IMG/VR virus record: IMGVR_UViG_3300033146_003853
Coordinates: 1 to 28,122 of that record
Strand: one strand, 5' to 3'
From: a virus
DNA length: 28,122 nt
The notes beneath the pieces are model-generated. The model saw only the letters and a program-made list of their open reading frames with translations, was not told where the DNA came from and did not search any database. Every line of letters starts with the position of its first letter. The first letter of the stretch is position 1. A program made the position numbers and the translations under genes. This document shows, one piece after another, positions 17,411 through 23,530 of the stretch.

Positions 17411-17902
17411 ATGTCAATACAGCAGCTTGTGGAAACTAACCTAAACAACCTCACAACTCCCGCAAAATTTTTACAAGCTCAAAAACTGGAATCCCTTCCA
17501 ACTCCTAAACAACTATTGCTAACGCCGATTGTATACTCTTCACAAGACTTCGAGTACCTCCGAAAAGTGTACAGAAATTCCGTCCAGAGAGTTGGGTTTT
17601 TCTATACTCCTCCCGCTTTTAGATACTCATTTGCAGGAAAGGTAAAAAGTTACGCTTTCTTTGTAGTGAGTGCATATCACCTGAAGGAGTGGGGAGACAT
17701 GCTGTTCGCAAATCATCAAATAAAACTTGATTACAGCATGATCTCTCCGCATCCAAAACTTTACGAGTTCGCTGACAAAAGCATTAAATTTTTTAAAAAG
17801 CCTATTGATAAAGGTTGCTTTGAGTTAGTGAAAGTAAGAGTAGGTGATTATCTGTACGGGTGGAGTATTGAAGAACCTTTCTATTCCCGTGAACCAAAAT
17901 AA
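17411..17902 (+). CDS. Hypothetical protein, first gene of rightward operon
   Basis: A 163-residue protein I do not recognise. It has a polar, helical N-terminus (SIQQLVETNLNNLTTPAKFL), a central aromatic stretch (VGFFYTPPAFRYSFAGKVKS) and a predicted mixed alpha/beta C-terminal half, with no membrane segment or catalytic motif. AAGGACGGAAGG precedes the ATG, and the strong sigma70 promoter ends 30 bases upstream. Its stop is 11 bases before the next gene, so the two are probably co-transcribed. Its position directly behind a host-type promoter suggests early expression or expression from a prophage. Confidence 0.82.
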   Translation: MSIQQLVETNLNNLTTPAKFLQAQKLESLPTPKQLLLTPIVYSSQDFEYLRKVYRNSVQRVGFFYTPPAFRYSFAGKVKSYAFFVVSAYHLKEWGDMLFANHQIKLDYSMISPHPKLYEFADKSIKFFKKPIDKGCFELVKVRVGDYLYGWSIEEPFYSREPK

Positions 17903-17913
17903 GGAGTATTATA

Positions 17914-18741
17914 ATGAGAAGAATATTGGTGGCCCTACTCATGCTTGCCTCTATTGGCTTTAGTTGTGATCTGGAAAAGTGGCAAACGTGTATGATCAAC
18001 CAGCATACAAAAGTGTTGAAAAAAGTTGGAGATCACTTTGTTATTGTGGATGAAACCCTTGCAACCCATGAAAAACAGATTAACCACAACCATGAAGAAA
18101 TTCACAATAACGAGAAAACCATTTTCCAAAATAAACAAGATATTTTTGAGACAAAAAATAAAGTACGCATCAATTCTACTCAAATCGAGCAGAATGTAGA
18201 AAAATTGCAAAACCACGAAAAAGAGATTGCAAATACGAACAAATCTCTTCGTTATACTCAAAAAACAGTGTTGAAAAATTCTCAAAAAATTGAACATAAC
18301 CATAAAGAGATACACGCTAATGGGGCAAAAATCGAAGAGACCACAGAACTTGTTAATAAAAATACACAAGTGAATACAGAGCAACAAAAAGCAATCAGTA
18401 AAAATACGAAAAAAGTTAATTCCATTGAAAACAAGATGACAGCTTATAGTGATGAAGTTGCTTATGTCAAAAATCAAGTAGATGAAAACAAAGAAAATCT
18501 AAAGGACTTGGAATCTGCCATGTTAGCTCTGAGTGCAGTTGATTTTAACCCTGATCATGAAGGCCTATCTTTAGGTTTCGGGTTTAGTTCAACAGGCAGT
18601 GATTCCGTGGCCGGAGCTATAGGAGTACAGTATGGTATGGGGTATGTAGATGGTGTATCTGTTGCAGTTAATGCAAAAGGATATGTAGGGGAAGGTTTAC
18701 ACCATAAAGGTGTCGGCGTAGGCATGACTTTAGGATTTTAA
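17914..18741 (+). CDS. Miniature trimeric autotransporter (YadA-like)
   Basis: A 275-residue secreted protein. Residues 1 to about 17 are a signal peptide (RRILVALLMLASIGFS), then Cys18 and Cys26. Residues about 50-195 are a regular coiled coil of IxxNxxx heptads, for example QKIEHNHKEIHANGAKIEET, with hydrophobic a and asparagine d positions as in the N@d stalks of trimeric autotransporters. Residues about 200-275 fit a YadA-like anchor: a linking helix, Gly-rich amphipathic strands (GLSLGFGFSSTG, VAGAIGVQYGMG) and a terminal Phe. No passenger head is present, so it is stalk plus anchor. It would form a trimer in the host outer membrane. Related surface proteins are known on prophages (Eib proteins). 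Binding, lysogenic conversion or blocking of other phages are possible; none is shown. Confidence 0.82.
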   Translation: MRRILVALLMLASIGFSCDLEKWQTCMINQHTKVLKKVGDHFVIVDETLATHEKQINHNHEEIHNNEKTIFQNKQDIFETKNKVRINSTQIEQNVEKLQNHEKEIANTNKSLRYTQKTVLKNSQKIEHNHKEIHANGAKIEETTELVNKNTQVNTEQQKAISKNTKKVNSIENKMTAYSDEVAYVKNQVDENKENLKDLESAMLALSAVDFNPDHEGLSLGFGFSSTGSDSVAGAIGVQYGMGYVDGVSVAVNAKGYVGEGLHHKGVGVGMTLGF

Positions 18742-18752
18742 AAGGAGCTTTA

Positions 18753-19307
18753 ATGGAATTTGTAAAAAATATTATTGAAATTGGTGCGATTTCTCGTGTA
18801 ATCGATTGGAACAAAAAAAGAAACAATCTGGAATTGTCAGTGTCTTTGGAAAAAGATATGCTTACAGAAGAGCTGAAAGAATACTTCGCTGCTGAGGACA
18901 TTATCGATAAGACTGATGCCGTCTGTGATACTCTGTTCGTTGCCGTAGGTACTGAAGCTAAAGTAGCGAACAATCCTTTTGATAAAGAAGGAAACATTGT
19001 TCGTTTAGCGGATATCCTGCCTATCGAGGCGATTGATGTTATGTTCACGGATTTTTACGGCTGTCTACAGAAAGAGGGCATCTCACAGAATCTTATCCTC
19101 CAATTCGTGAATGAGGCTTTTAACATTGTTATTGAGGCGAATGAGCAAAAGACCGCACAAAAAAACAAACAAGGTAAAGTCGAGAAGCCTAAAGACTTTG
19201 TAAAACCGGAAAAGAAAATCAAAAAACTGTTTGATTATTACCTTGAGCTTTCAGAGCAGGAACGTAGAAAAGCGAAAGAGCAGTTGGAAAAAGGAGTTAT
19301 GGGATGA
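18753..19307 (+). CDS. MazG/HisE-like nucleotide pyrophosphohydrolase-like protein
   Basis: A 184-residue protein. The N-terminal 75 residues resemble the all-alpha NTP pyrophosphohydrolase family: an arginine/lysine helix, then a metal-binding pattern in MLTEELKEYFAAED followed by IIDKTDAVCDTLFVAVG, corresponding to ExxE...DxxD. Family members hydrolyse (d)NTPs to monophosphates, and phage copies are common. The C-terminal third is very lysine-rich and probably flexible, ending in a charged helix. AAAGGAG precedes the start 11 bases after the autotransporter stop, and the end overlaps the next gene by four bases. The spacing of acidic residues is not perfectly canonical, so activity is uncertain. 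Confidence 0.65.
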   Translation: MEFVKNIIEIGAISRVIDWNKKRNNLELSVSLEKDMLTEELKEYFAAEDIIDKTDAVCDTLFVAVGTEAKVANNPFDKEGNIVRLADILPIEAIDVMFTDFYGCLQKEGISQNLILQFVNEAFNIVIEANEQKTAQKNKQGKVEKPKDFVKPEKKIKKLFDYYLELSEQERRKAKEQLEKGVMG

Positions 19308-19576
19308 TGCCAAGAAAATTGACTTGTAAAGAAGTCAAAAAAATCGTTCAAAACTTTTTTGATGGGAGGACTCTGTTGGCCCTTGGGCAGGAGTTTAATG
19401 TATCCCGACAAACAGTTAGAAATATTTTGACGAGAATAATCTATAAAGACTGCTTTGAAATAAAAGAATTTGGGTACTTTTCAATACCTGAATGGGAAGA
19501 GGCAGTCCGAAAACGCCTAACGCAAAATCAACGCCTCTCCAAAGGTCGAGGTGTACGAGGACGCAGAGGGCCATAA
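19304..19576 (+). CDS. Small helix-turn-helix protein
   Basis: A 90-residue basic protein. Residues about 22-47 (GRTLLALGQEFNVSRQTVRN) read as a homeodomain/resolvase-like helix-turn-helix. The C-terminus is an Arg/Gly-rich tail (KGRGVRGRRGP). It could bind DNA as a regulator of this region. The start overlaps the previous gene (ATGA), with AAAAAGGAG about ten bases upstream. A second ATG follows at 19307. Confidence 0.7.
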   Translation: MMPRKLTCKEVKKIVQNFFDGRTLLALGQEFNVSRQTVRNILTRIIYKDCFEIKEFGYFSIPEWEEAVRKRLTQNQRLSKGRGVRGRRGP

Positions 19577-19587
19577 AAGGATTATTC

Positions 19588-19809
19588 ATGGCTTATAAAT
19601 ATCAGGCAAGAGATTTCAAAAAATCTCTTGTTTTTATCAACGGAACTCCCTACAGAGCGGAGTCTATCTACAGTGTTTCTCCCGTTGTCTTTGATGGAAA
19701 AGACTACACTTTTGAAGTTCATTTTTTAAACGGTTCCATCAAGCATTTGTTTTTCCCCAGTAAAGAAGCTGCATTACAGACTCACGAAAAATTAGAAAGG
19801 TTACTATAA
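19588..19809 (+). CDS. Hypothetical protein
   Basis: A 73-residue protein I do not recognise, predicted mostly beta (FKKSLVFINGTPYRAESIYS, YTFEVHFLNGSIKHLFFPSK) with a closing helix. I start it at ATG 19588, which has AAAAGGA upstream; the longer reading frame from 19492 overlaps the previous gene by 85 bases and lacks a ribosome binding site. Its stop shares TAATG with the next gene. Confidence 0.72.
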   Translation: MAYKYQARDFKKSLVFINGTPYRAESIYSVSPVVFDGKDYTFEVHFLNGSIKHLFFPSKEAALQTHEKLERLL

Positions 19810-20117
19810 TGATTGATGATATCTTAGTTTTAATTGGTTATGGTTATGCTTTAAATATTTTATTTTTTCTTGCCCTCCTCTTTTTAGGAGTTTACGAAAA
19901 CATTAGATATCCGCATATAGGACTTTTGTTAGACCTCCAAAGAGAAAAAATAAAGAAATGCAAATACTCTAAAATTCCGAGTATGCTTTTACCCTATCTC
20001 TATGCCTACAATGTTTGGAGAATTTTCTGGAAAAGCCGTAGTAAGCCCAGAAATTCGATACTCCTCGCTATGGTGGATGTCGCTCTTGAAGAAGAGTGTA
20101 AGGAACAGTTAAGCTAA
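19809..20117 (+). CDS. Small membrane protein, one N-terminal TM segment
   Basis: A 102-residue protein with a clear hydrophobic segment at about residues 5-28 (VLIGYGYALNILFFLALLFL) followed by a basic cytoplasmic-type tail (REKIKKCKYSK) and a C-terminal helix rich in Glu. By the positive-inside rule the tail should be cytoplasmic. The start overlaps the preceding stop (TAATG), which implies coupling. Function unknown; a role in altering the host envelope is conceivable. Confidence 0.72.
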   Translation: MIDDILVLIGYGYALNILFFLALLFLGVYENIRYPHIGLLLDLQREKIKKCKYSKIPSMLLPYLYAYNVWRIFWKSRSKPRNSILLAMVDVALEEECKEQLS

Positions 20118-20124
20118 CATGCTA

Positions 20125-20141
20125 TATAATGCTGTTATATA
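20125..20141 (+). promoter_or_regulatory. Possible promoter with tandem TATA elements
   Basis: TATAATGCTGTTATATA lies in the 40-base gap before the gene at 20158. The same arrangement (TATAATACTGTTATATA) recurs at 24615, also in a gap before a start codon. Both contain sigma70 -10 hexamers; no clear -35 is seen. Confidence 0.45.
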
Positions 20142-20157
20142 AAACAAAGGAGTAGAA

Positions 20158-20454
20158 ATGGTTGATTTTGTAGGTATCTCAATTGATGAGGACAAGGTTC
20201 TTGAAATTTCAGACCCAAAAGCTATGTATCAAAGGTGGAGAATTTCAATTCTATTGAATGATGGTTCTACACTTGTTTTTTACAATAATGACAAAAAATA
20301 TCTGGAAGATGTAAAGAAATATATCCTCGATAAAAAAGAGGAGAGTAAAAAGAAAAGCAGAAAAAAGAAAAAATCTGAAGATGTTACTTTTGAAAAAGAG
20401 CACAAAGGCGAGTGGGTAGATCAAGCTGATTCAGAGCCAACAAATGAAAAGTAA
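20158..20454 (+). CDS. Hypothetical protein with lysine-rich linker
   Basis: A 98-residue protein I do not recognise. The first 60 residues look like a small beta-rich domain (VDFVGISIDEDKVLEISDPK, RWRISILLNDGSTLVFYNND) resembling short PH-like or Sm-like folds, ending in a helix. Residues about 60-75 are almost all Lys, Glu and Ser, and the tail is acidic. AAAGGAG precedes the ATG, after a possible promoter. Confidence 0.7.
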   Translation: MVDFVGISIDEDKVLEISDPKAMYQRWRISILLNDGSTLVFYNNDKKYLEDVKKYILDKKEESKKKSRKKKKSEDVTFEKEHKGEWVDQADSEPTNEK

Positions 20455-20776
20455 AACTTTACGGGTCGTTAATTGCAACGACCCTATAACTTACTTTTCC
20501 GTTCGATATTATCAGGCTCGCAGAAATTCAGAAGTATTTGTGTGGGTTCATATAAATTTACCTGTTTATAGAAAGTTAATAGAGGACAAAGAAAAAGCTA
20601 CACAAATTATATCTTTATTTGAAATGATAAACAATATTTCAACATTTATTTCAAAACAAAATTATAAGTATTCTTTTGTTGATGTTTCTGAAAATCTTAA
20701 AAAGCACTTGTTAATTTTTTCTCAGTCTCTTAAAGTTGTATTAAATACCTCTATTTGTGTAGAGGAAGAAAATTAA
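20444..20776 (+). CDS. Hypothetical protein
   Basis: A 110-residue protein of unknown family, mixed strand then helix (NSEVFVWVHINLPVYRKLIE, ISLFEMINNISTFISKQNYK). The start is uncertain: ATG 20444 overlaps the previous gene by 11 bases and has no good ribosome binding site, and an 8-bp inverted repeat occupies codons 7-14. It may be translated by coupling. Strongly AT-rich. Confidence 0.6.
   Translation: MKSKTLRVVNCNDPITYFSVRYYQARRNSEVFVWVHINLPVYRKLIEDKEKATQIISLFEMINNISTFISKQNYKYSFVDVSENLKKHLLIFSQSLKVVLNTSICVEEEN
20463..20484 (+). other. Perfect 8-bp hairpin at the start of a coding region
   Basis: GGGTCGTT and AACGACCC flank a six-base loop, eight bases after the previous stop codon. It resembles an intrinsic terminator stem, but a proper U-tract does not follow (TATAACTTACTTTT). 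It may attenuate transcription or shape translation of the gene at 20444. Confidence 0.55.
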
Positions 20777-20786
20777 AGGATAAACC

Positions 20787-20975
20787 ATGACAAATGTATA
20801 TTATTGCTATATTCAATTTAGAAGTGGAGAGAGCACAAAATACACAAACATAACAGAATACTCTGTTATCAATAACATTCTAACTTTGAAATTTTTCAAT
20901 ATGGATACTATGTTGGTAAATTTTGATGAGATTTTCAAAGTTCGTTTTATGATTCAAGGACAAAAAGATGACTGA
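20787..20975 (+). CDS. Small hypothetical protein
   Basis: A 62-residue protein, predicted all beta (NVYYCYIQFRSGESTKYTNI, ILTLKFFNMDTMLVNFDEIF), unknown family. AAAGGA precedes the ATG by about seven bases. The fold pattern is similar in outline to the beta-rich N-terminus of the protein at 20158, so both may be small Sm/PH-like domains; this is weak. Confidence 0.68.
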   Translation: MTNVYYCYIQFRSGESTKYTNITEYSVINNILTLKFFNMDTMLVNFDEIFKVRFMIQGQKDD

Positions 20976-21375
20976 ATATTCTGTAACTGAAGATATTCCC
21001 TTTGAAATTAAAAGACAGGTAATTTCTGTACTTGAAGCAAAAGCTGAAGTTTCATATGATAAAGTAGCGATTGAACAGGGTTATACAACTTTGGAAGAGC
21101 TATCTAAAAAAGCAAAAGAATATTTATGTAAACGCATAGAGGGCACAATAAAAGTTATTGACAAAGAGGATGTATATTCGCCTTATAAACGGGTTTTATT
21201 GGCAAAATTTTATTTGCCTTATGTCGAAAGTGAAAAAATAAAGGCTATTCAAAAAGAAAAAGAAGTAGTTCAACAATATGCTGATTATGTTGAACAAAAA
21301 CTCAGAGTTTATGAAAAGGCCTCTCTTTTGACACTTTTAAAACTGTGGTGGGAAAGGAGAAAAAAGCGTGGATAA
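20968..21375 (+). CDS. Hypothetical helical protein
   Basis: A 135-residue, mainly helical, charged protein of unknown family (FEIKRQVISVLEAKAEVSYD, KIKAIQKEKEVVQQYADYVE). The C-terminus ends with LLTLLKLWWERRKKRG, an amphipathic Trp-containing basic segment that could touch membrane or nucleic acid. It overlaps both neighbours by eight bases. Confidence 0.7.
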   Translation: MTEYSVTEDIPFEIKRQVISVLEAKAEVSYDKVAIEQGYTTLEELSKKAKEYLCKRIEGTIKVIDKEDVYSPYKRVLLAKFYLPYVESEKIKAIQKEKEVVQQYADYVEQKLRVYEKASLLTLLKLWWERRKKRG

Positions 21376-21745
21376 AAAAGAAGTTTATACGGTTGTGGCT
21401 TACAGATTCGGTGACAAAGAGAGGCACTCATATATCGTCGGAATTTTTTCAAATGCAGACGACGCTTTGCAAGAGGCTTTGAAAGAAGAAGAATTTCGTG
21501 GGGGAAAATACGAGTGTGAAATTTATAAAATTCCTTTAAATACTCCTATGAAAATGAAAGGTTGGGAAACTATCAAAGATGTACCGCCAACTCCCCATGA
21601 AGAGCATCTTAAAAGGTTCGCTTTAACAAAAGAGCTTACCAGAATGAAAATGCTTTCTCAGGGCTTTTCAGAATATCCAACCCTTCAAAAAACTATCCAA
21701 GCCTTCATCGAAGAATTGCAAAATACCTTAGATAACTTAAAGTAA
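21368..21745 (+). CDS. Hypothetical protein, GTG start
   Basis: A 125-residue protein. The first 60 residues (YTVVAYRFGDKERHSYIVGI and EEEFRGGKYECEIYKIPLN) look like a compact alpha/beta domain that I recall from short unnamed phage and bacterial proteins; I cannot give a function. The second half is helical. I accept the GTG start at 21368 because GGAAAGGAG precedes it. It is the last gene before the holin control hairpin, and no terminator separates them. Confidence 0.7.
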   Translation: MDKKEVYTVVAYRFGDKERHSYIVGIFSNADDALQEALKEEEFRGGKYECEIYKIPLNTPMKMKGWETIKDVPPTPHEEHLKRFALTKELTRMKMLSQGFSEYPTLQKTIQAFIEELQNTLDNLK

Positions 21746-21750
21746 TCTTA

Positions 21751-21815
21751 AAGACCAACTTCCAAAATAAAAACGATATATGTAGTAAATATATCTATTT
21801 TTGGGAGATGGTCTT
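21751..21815 (+). promoter_or_regulatory. Hairpin hiding the holin start site
   Basis: AAGACCA (21751-21757) pairs with TGGTCTT (21809-21815) and, after one A-A mismatch, CTTCCAAAA (21759-21767) pairs with TTTTGGGAG (21799-21807), including one G-U. The right arm contains the holin GGGAG site and ATG (21808). The 31-base loop contains the late motif. Read-through RNA should fold and block translation; RNA started in the loop cannot. The same logic is known for T4 gene e. Confidence 0.78.
21772..21781 (+). promoter_or_regulatory. Putative late promoter motif, copy 7 (plus strand)
   Basis: AACGATATAT on the plus strand ends 26 bases before the holin ATG, the same spacing as in the leftward copies. 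It is in the loop of the holin hairpin, so a start about 6-8 bases downstream would give RNA without the left arm. Confidence 0.65.
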
Positions 21816-22242
21816 GAAGTGGCTTACAGACATCATTTCCGGCAGCGTCGATAAAGTTATTGATTCTGTAGGAAATGCTTTAGACAAATTATTTACCTCA
21901 GATGAAGAGCGAATGAAGGCTCAGGTTCTGCTGGACAAAGTTTCCAATGAATTGAAATTGGAATTAGGTAGGCAGAGCCTTGAGTACGATAAAGAAATTA
22001 CAAAACGGTGGCAAAGCGATAATGAACATTTTGTTACTCGTTTAGTTCGCCCCTCTGTCGTTATCTGGGTCTATACTCTTTTTACCGTAGTCATGCTTGC
22101 TGACGGAAATCTCGGAAATTTTAAAATCAATACCGCTTATATTCCTCTCCTTGAGACCGTTTTGGTTACAGTGACTGTAGCTTACTTTGGTAGTAGAGGC
22201 ATTGAAAAAACTTCAAAATTTTTTAGTAGGGGCAAAGAATGA
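21808..22242 (+). CDS. Holin, 3-TM family
   Basis: A 144-residue membrane protein matching the 3TM holin family seen in phages and gene transfer agents. It has an amphipathic N-terminus (LKWLTDIISGSVDKVIDSVG), a conserved charged middle (TSDEERMKAQVLLDKVSNEL, YDKEITKRWQSDNEH), then TRLVRPSVVIWVYTLFTVVM and a second hydrophobic segment (LLETVLVTVTVAYFGSRGIE). Holins permeabilise the inner membrane at a set time to release endolysin. The start codon and GGGAG site are inside the inverted repeat described here. It overlaps the next gene by four bases and begins a holin, XhlA-like, lysozyme cassette. Confidence 0.88.
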   Translation: MVLKWLTDIISGSVDKVIDSVGNALDKLFTSDEERMKAQVLLDKVSNELKLELGRQSLEYDKEITKRWQSDNEHFVTRLVRPSVVIWVYTLFTVVMLADGNLGNFKINTAYIPLLETVLVTVTVAYFGSRGIEKTSKFFSRGKE

Positions 22243-22568
22243 CTCATGAACAATATGAACAAATTTTTACCAATCATATAAACCGACTGGAAAAAGATTT
22301 GTCCATTCTACAACAAAATCAAGAGCACATCAATCATACTCTTGAAAAGTTGGATGGAAACATTACACGGTTGCTTCAAATTCAAACCTCCATCCAATTA
22401 CACTCACAAAGGATGGATTTGATGGATAAAGAATTAACACAAAGTTTTAAACGAGTACACAACCGTCTTGATATTCTCGAAGGTAATGTTCGCTGGGTGG
22501 TAAGAAGCATCATAGGTACTTTTATAGCAGGTGGAGTAAGTCTTTTGTTTTATCTGGTAAGGACATGA
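22239..22568 (+). CDS. XhlA-like membrane protein of the lysis cassette
   Basis: A 109-residue protein: a coiled coil over residues about 10-80 (QNQEHINHTLEKLDGNITRL, RVHNRLDILEGNVRWVVRSI) and one C-terminal transmembrane helix (IIGTFIAGGVSLLFYLV). This is the shape of haemolysin XhlA-type proteins, which help holins and endolysins in other phages. Its ATGA overlap with the holin and its stop one base before the lysozyme gene show tight coupling. It is not a typical inner-membrane spanin, which would carry its TM helix at the N-terminus. Confidence 0.75.
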   Translation: MTHEQYEQIFTNHINRLEKDLSILQQNQEHINHTLEKLDGNITRLLQIQTSIQLHSQRMDLMDKELTQSFKRVHNRLDILEGNVRWVVRSIIGTFIAGGVSLLFYLVRT

Positions 22569-22569
22569 T

Positions 22570-22980
22570 ATGGAAAAATTGATAGAACAAATCAAAAAAG
22601 CTGAGGGGTTCAGTGGGATGCCTTACGAAGATACATTGGGAATCCCTACAATTGGTTATGGTACTAAATTACCAATTGATGAAGAAGAAGCGGAACTTTT
22701 GCTTAAAAAAAGATTAAATGATACAATCAAAGACTTGAAACGGGCCTACCCTAAATTTGAAGAGTTGCCCCCAACGATTCAAGAGGTTCTTTTGGATATG
22801 GGATACAATATGGGTATTCCCAGACTGATGAAATTTAAAAAAATGTGGAAAGCTATTGACAAAGGTGATTGGAATAAAATGGCCGATGAGATGGTAGACA
22901 GCCGATGGTATCGTCAAGTTGGAAACAGAGCTAAAAATCTTGTCCAAGTGGTAAGAGACTATGCGGAATGGGTTTTGTGA
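22570..22980 (+). CDS. Endolysin, T4-type lysozyme (GH24)
   Basis: A 136-residue muramidase that cleaves the peptidoglycan glycan chain. The catalytic triad of T4 lysozyme is present: Glu12 in KKAEGFSG, Asp21 in YEDTLGIPTIGYGT and Thr27. The C-terminal part has the conserved VLLDMGYNMG, MADEMVDSRWYRQVGNRA and a final Trp. No signal peptide is visible, so it should rely on the holin. It has no ribosome binding site far from the upstream stop (GTAAGGACATGAT leader). A terminator follows. Confidence 0.94.
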   Translation: MEKLIEQIKKAEGFSGMPYEDTLGIPTIGYGTKLPIDEEEAELLLKKRLNDTIKDLKRAYPKFEELPPTIQEVLLDMGYNMGIPRLMKFKKMWKAIDKGDWNKMADEMVDSRWYRQVGNRAKNLVQVVRDYAEWVL

Positions 22981-22992
22981 AAATAAAGATTT

Positions 22993-23031
22993 ATGCCTAT
23001 TAATTATGAATTTAATAGGTATAAGTTTTTT
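22993..23031 (+). terminator. Terminator after the lysis cassette
   Basis: ATGCCTATTAA (22993-23003) pairs with TTAATAGGTAT (23012-23022) with one G-U and an 8-base loop. TTTTTT follows at 23026-23031. The stem is AT-rich but complete, and it lies 13 bases after the lysozyme stop. Confidence 0.75.
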
Positions 23032-23059
23032 AATCTATTTAATTATAAAAGGAGAATGA

Positions 23060-23482
23060 ATGGCAACGCAAATTGTAAGAGATAAAAGCCCAATGGCCAT
23101 AGCAAAAAGAAAAGCAGTAGATGTAATGGCTAAAACTGCGGCTATCAACATTACAACAGATGAAGGAGCTGTAGAAATTGGTATTGATGGAAATATTGAT
23201 TCCGATTTTATGATTGAAGTTAATTATAGTGGAAACGACACATTTTCTTTTCGTGTTAATGAAACAAACAACTTTAAAAAAGGGCAGCGTGGTTTTATTA
23301 CGATCTGGAATAAGTCTGACAACAATATGGATATTGAATTAAGACAGTTTAGCCACGAAGGTATTCCTGCTTATTATGCTTTGAATGGTTATGCTCTTGT
23401 TATTGCTGAATATTTTGCAATTGAGGATAACGAATTACTGTATTCCGTATTTGGAAGTTGGGAATTTACTGGAGAGGGGTAA
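23060..23482 (+). CDS. Hypothetical beta-rich protein
   Basis: A 140-residue protein I do not recognise. After a basic helix (SPMAIAKRKAVDVMAKTAAI) it is mostly alternating strands (GAVEIGIDGNIDSDFMIEVN, FKKGQRGFITIWNKSDNNMD) ending with LYSVFGSWEFTGEG. The pattern resembles small phage virion or fibre-associated beta domains, but no motif decides this. AAAAGGAGAATGA precedes the ATG. It lies after the lysis terminator, so a separate promoter is expected; I see only AT-rich sequence. Confidence 0.75.
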   Translation: MATQIVRDKSPMAIAKRKAVDVMAKTAAINITTDEGAVEIGIDGNIDSDFMIEVNYSGNDTFSFRVNETNNFKKGQRGFITIWNKSDNNMDIELRQFSHEGIPAYYALNGYALVIAEYFAIEDNELLYSVFGSWEFTGEG

Positions 23483-23530
23483 TAAAATATGAAAACGGTA
23501 AATAAATATGGTGTCGGAGGGGTGTGAATA

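Noticed and set aside
21431-21437. Minus-strand GACGATATAT match inside the gene at 21368
   Set aside because: No minus-strand gene lies downstream, so it is likely chance within a codon run for SYIVG.
22239-22568. Inner-membrane spanin (Rz) for the coiled-coil gene
   Set aside because: Its transmembrane helix is at the C-terminus, opposite to Rz-type proteins; XhlA-like fits better.
23489-23527. 12-codon ORF before the lipoprotein gene
   Set aside because: It has a GGAGAGGGG upstream but is too short to support; it could be a leader peptide, but no other sign was seen.
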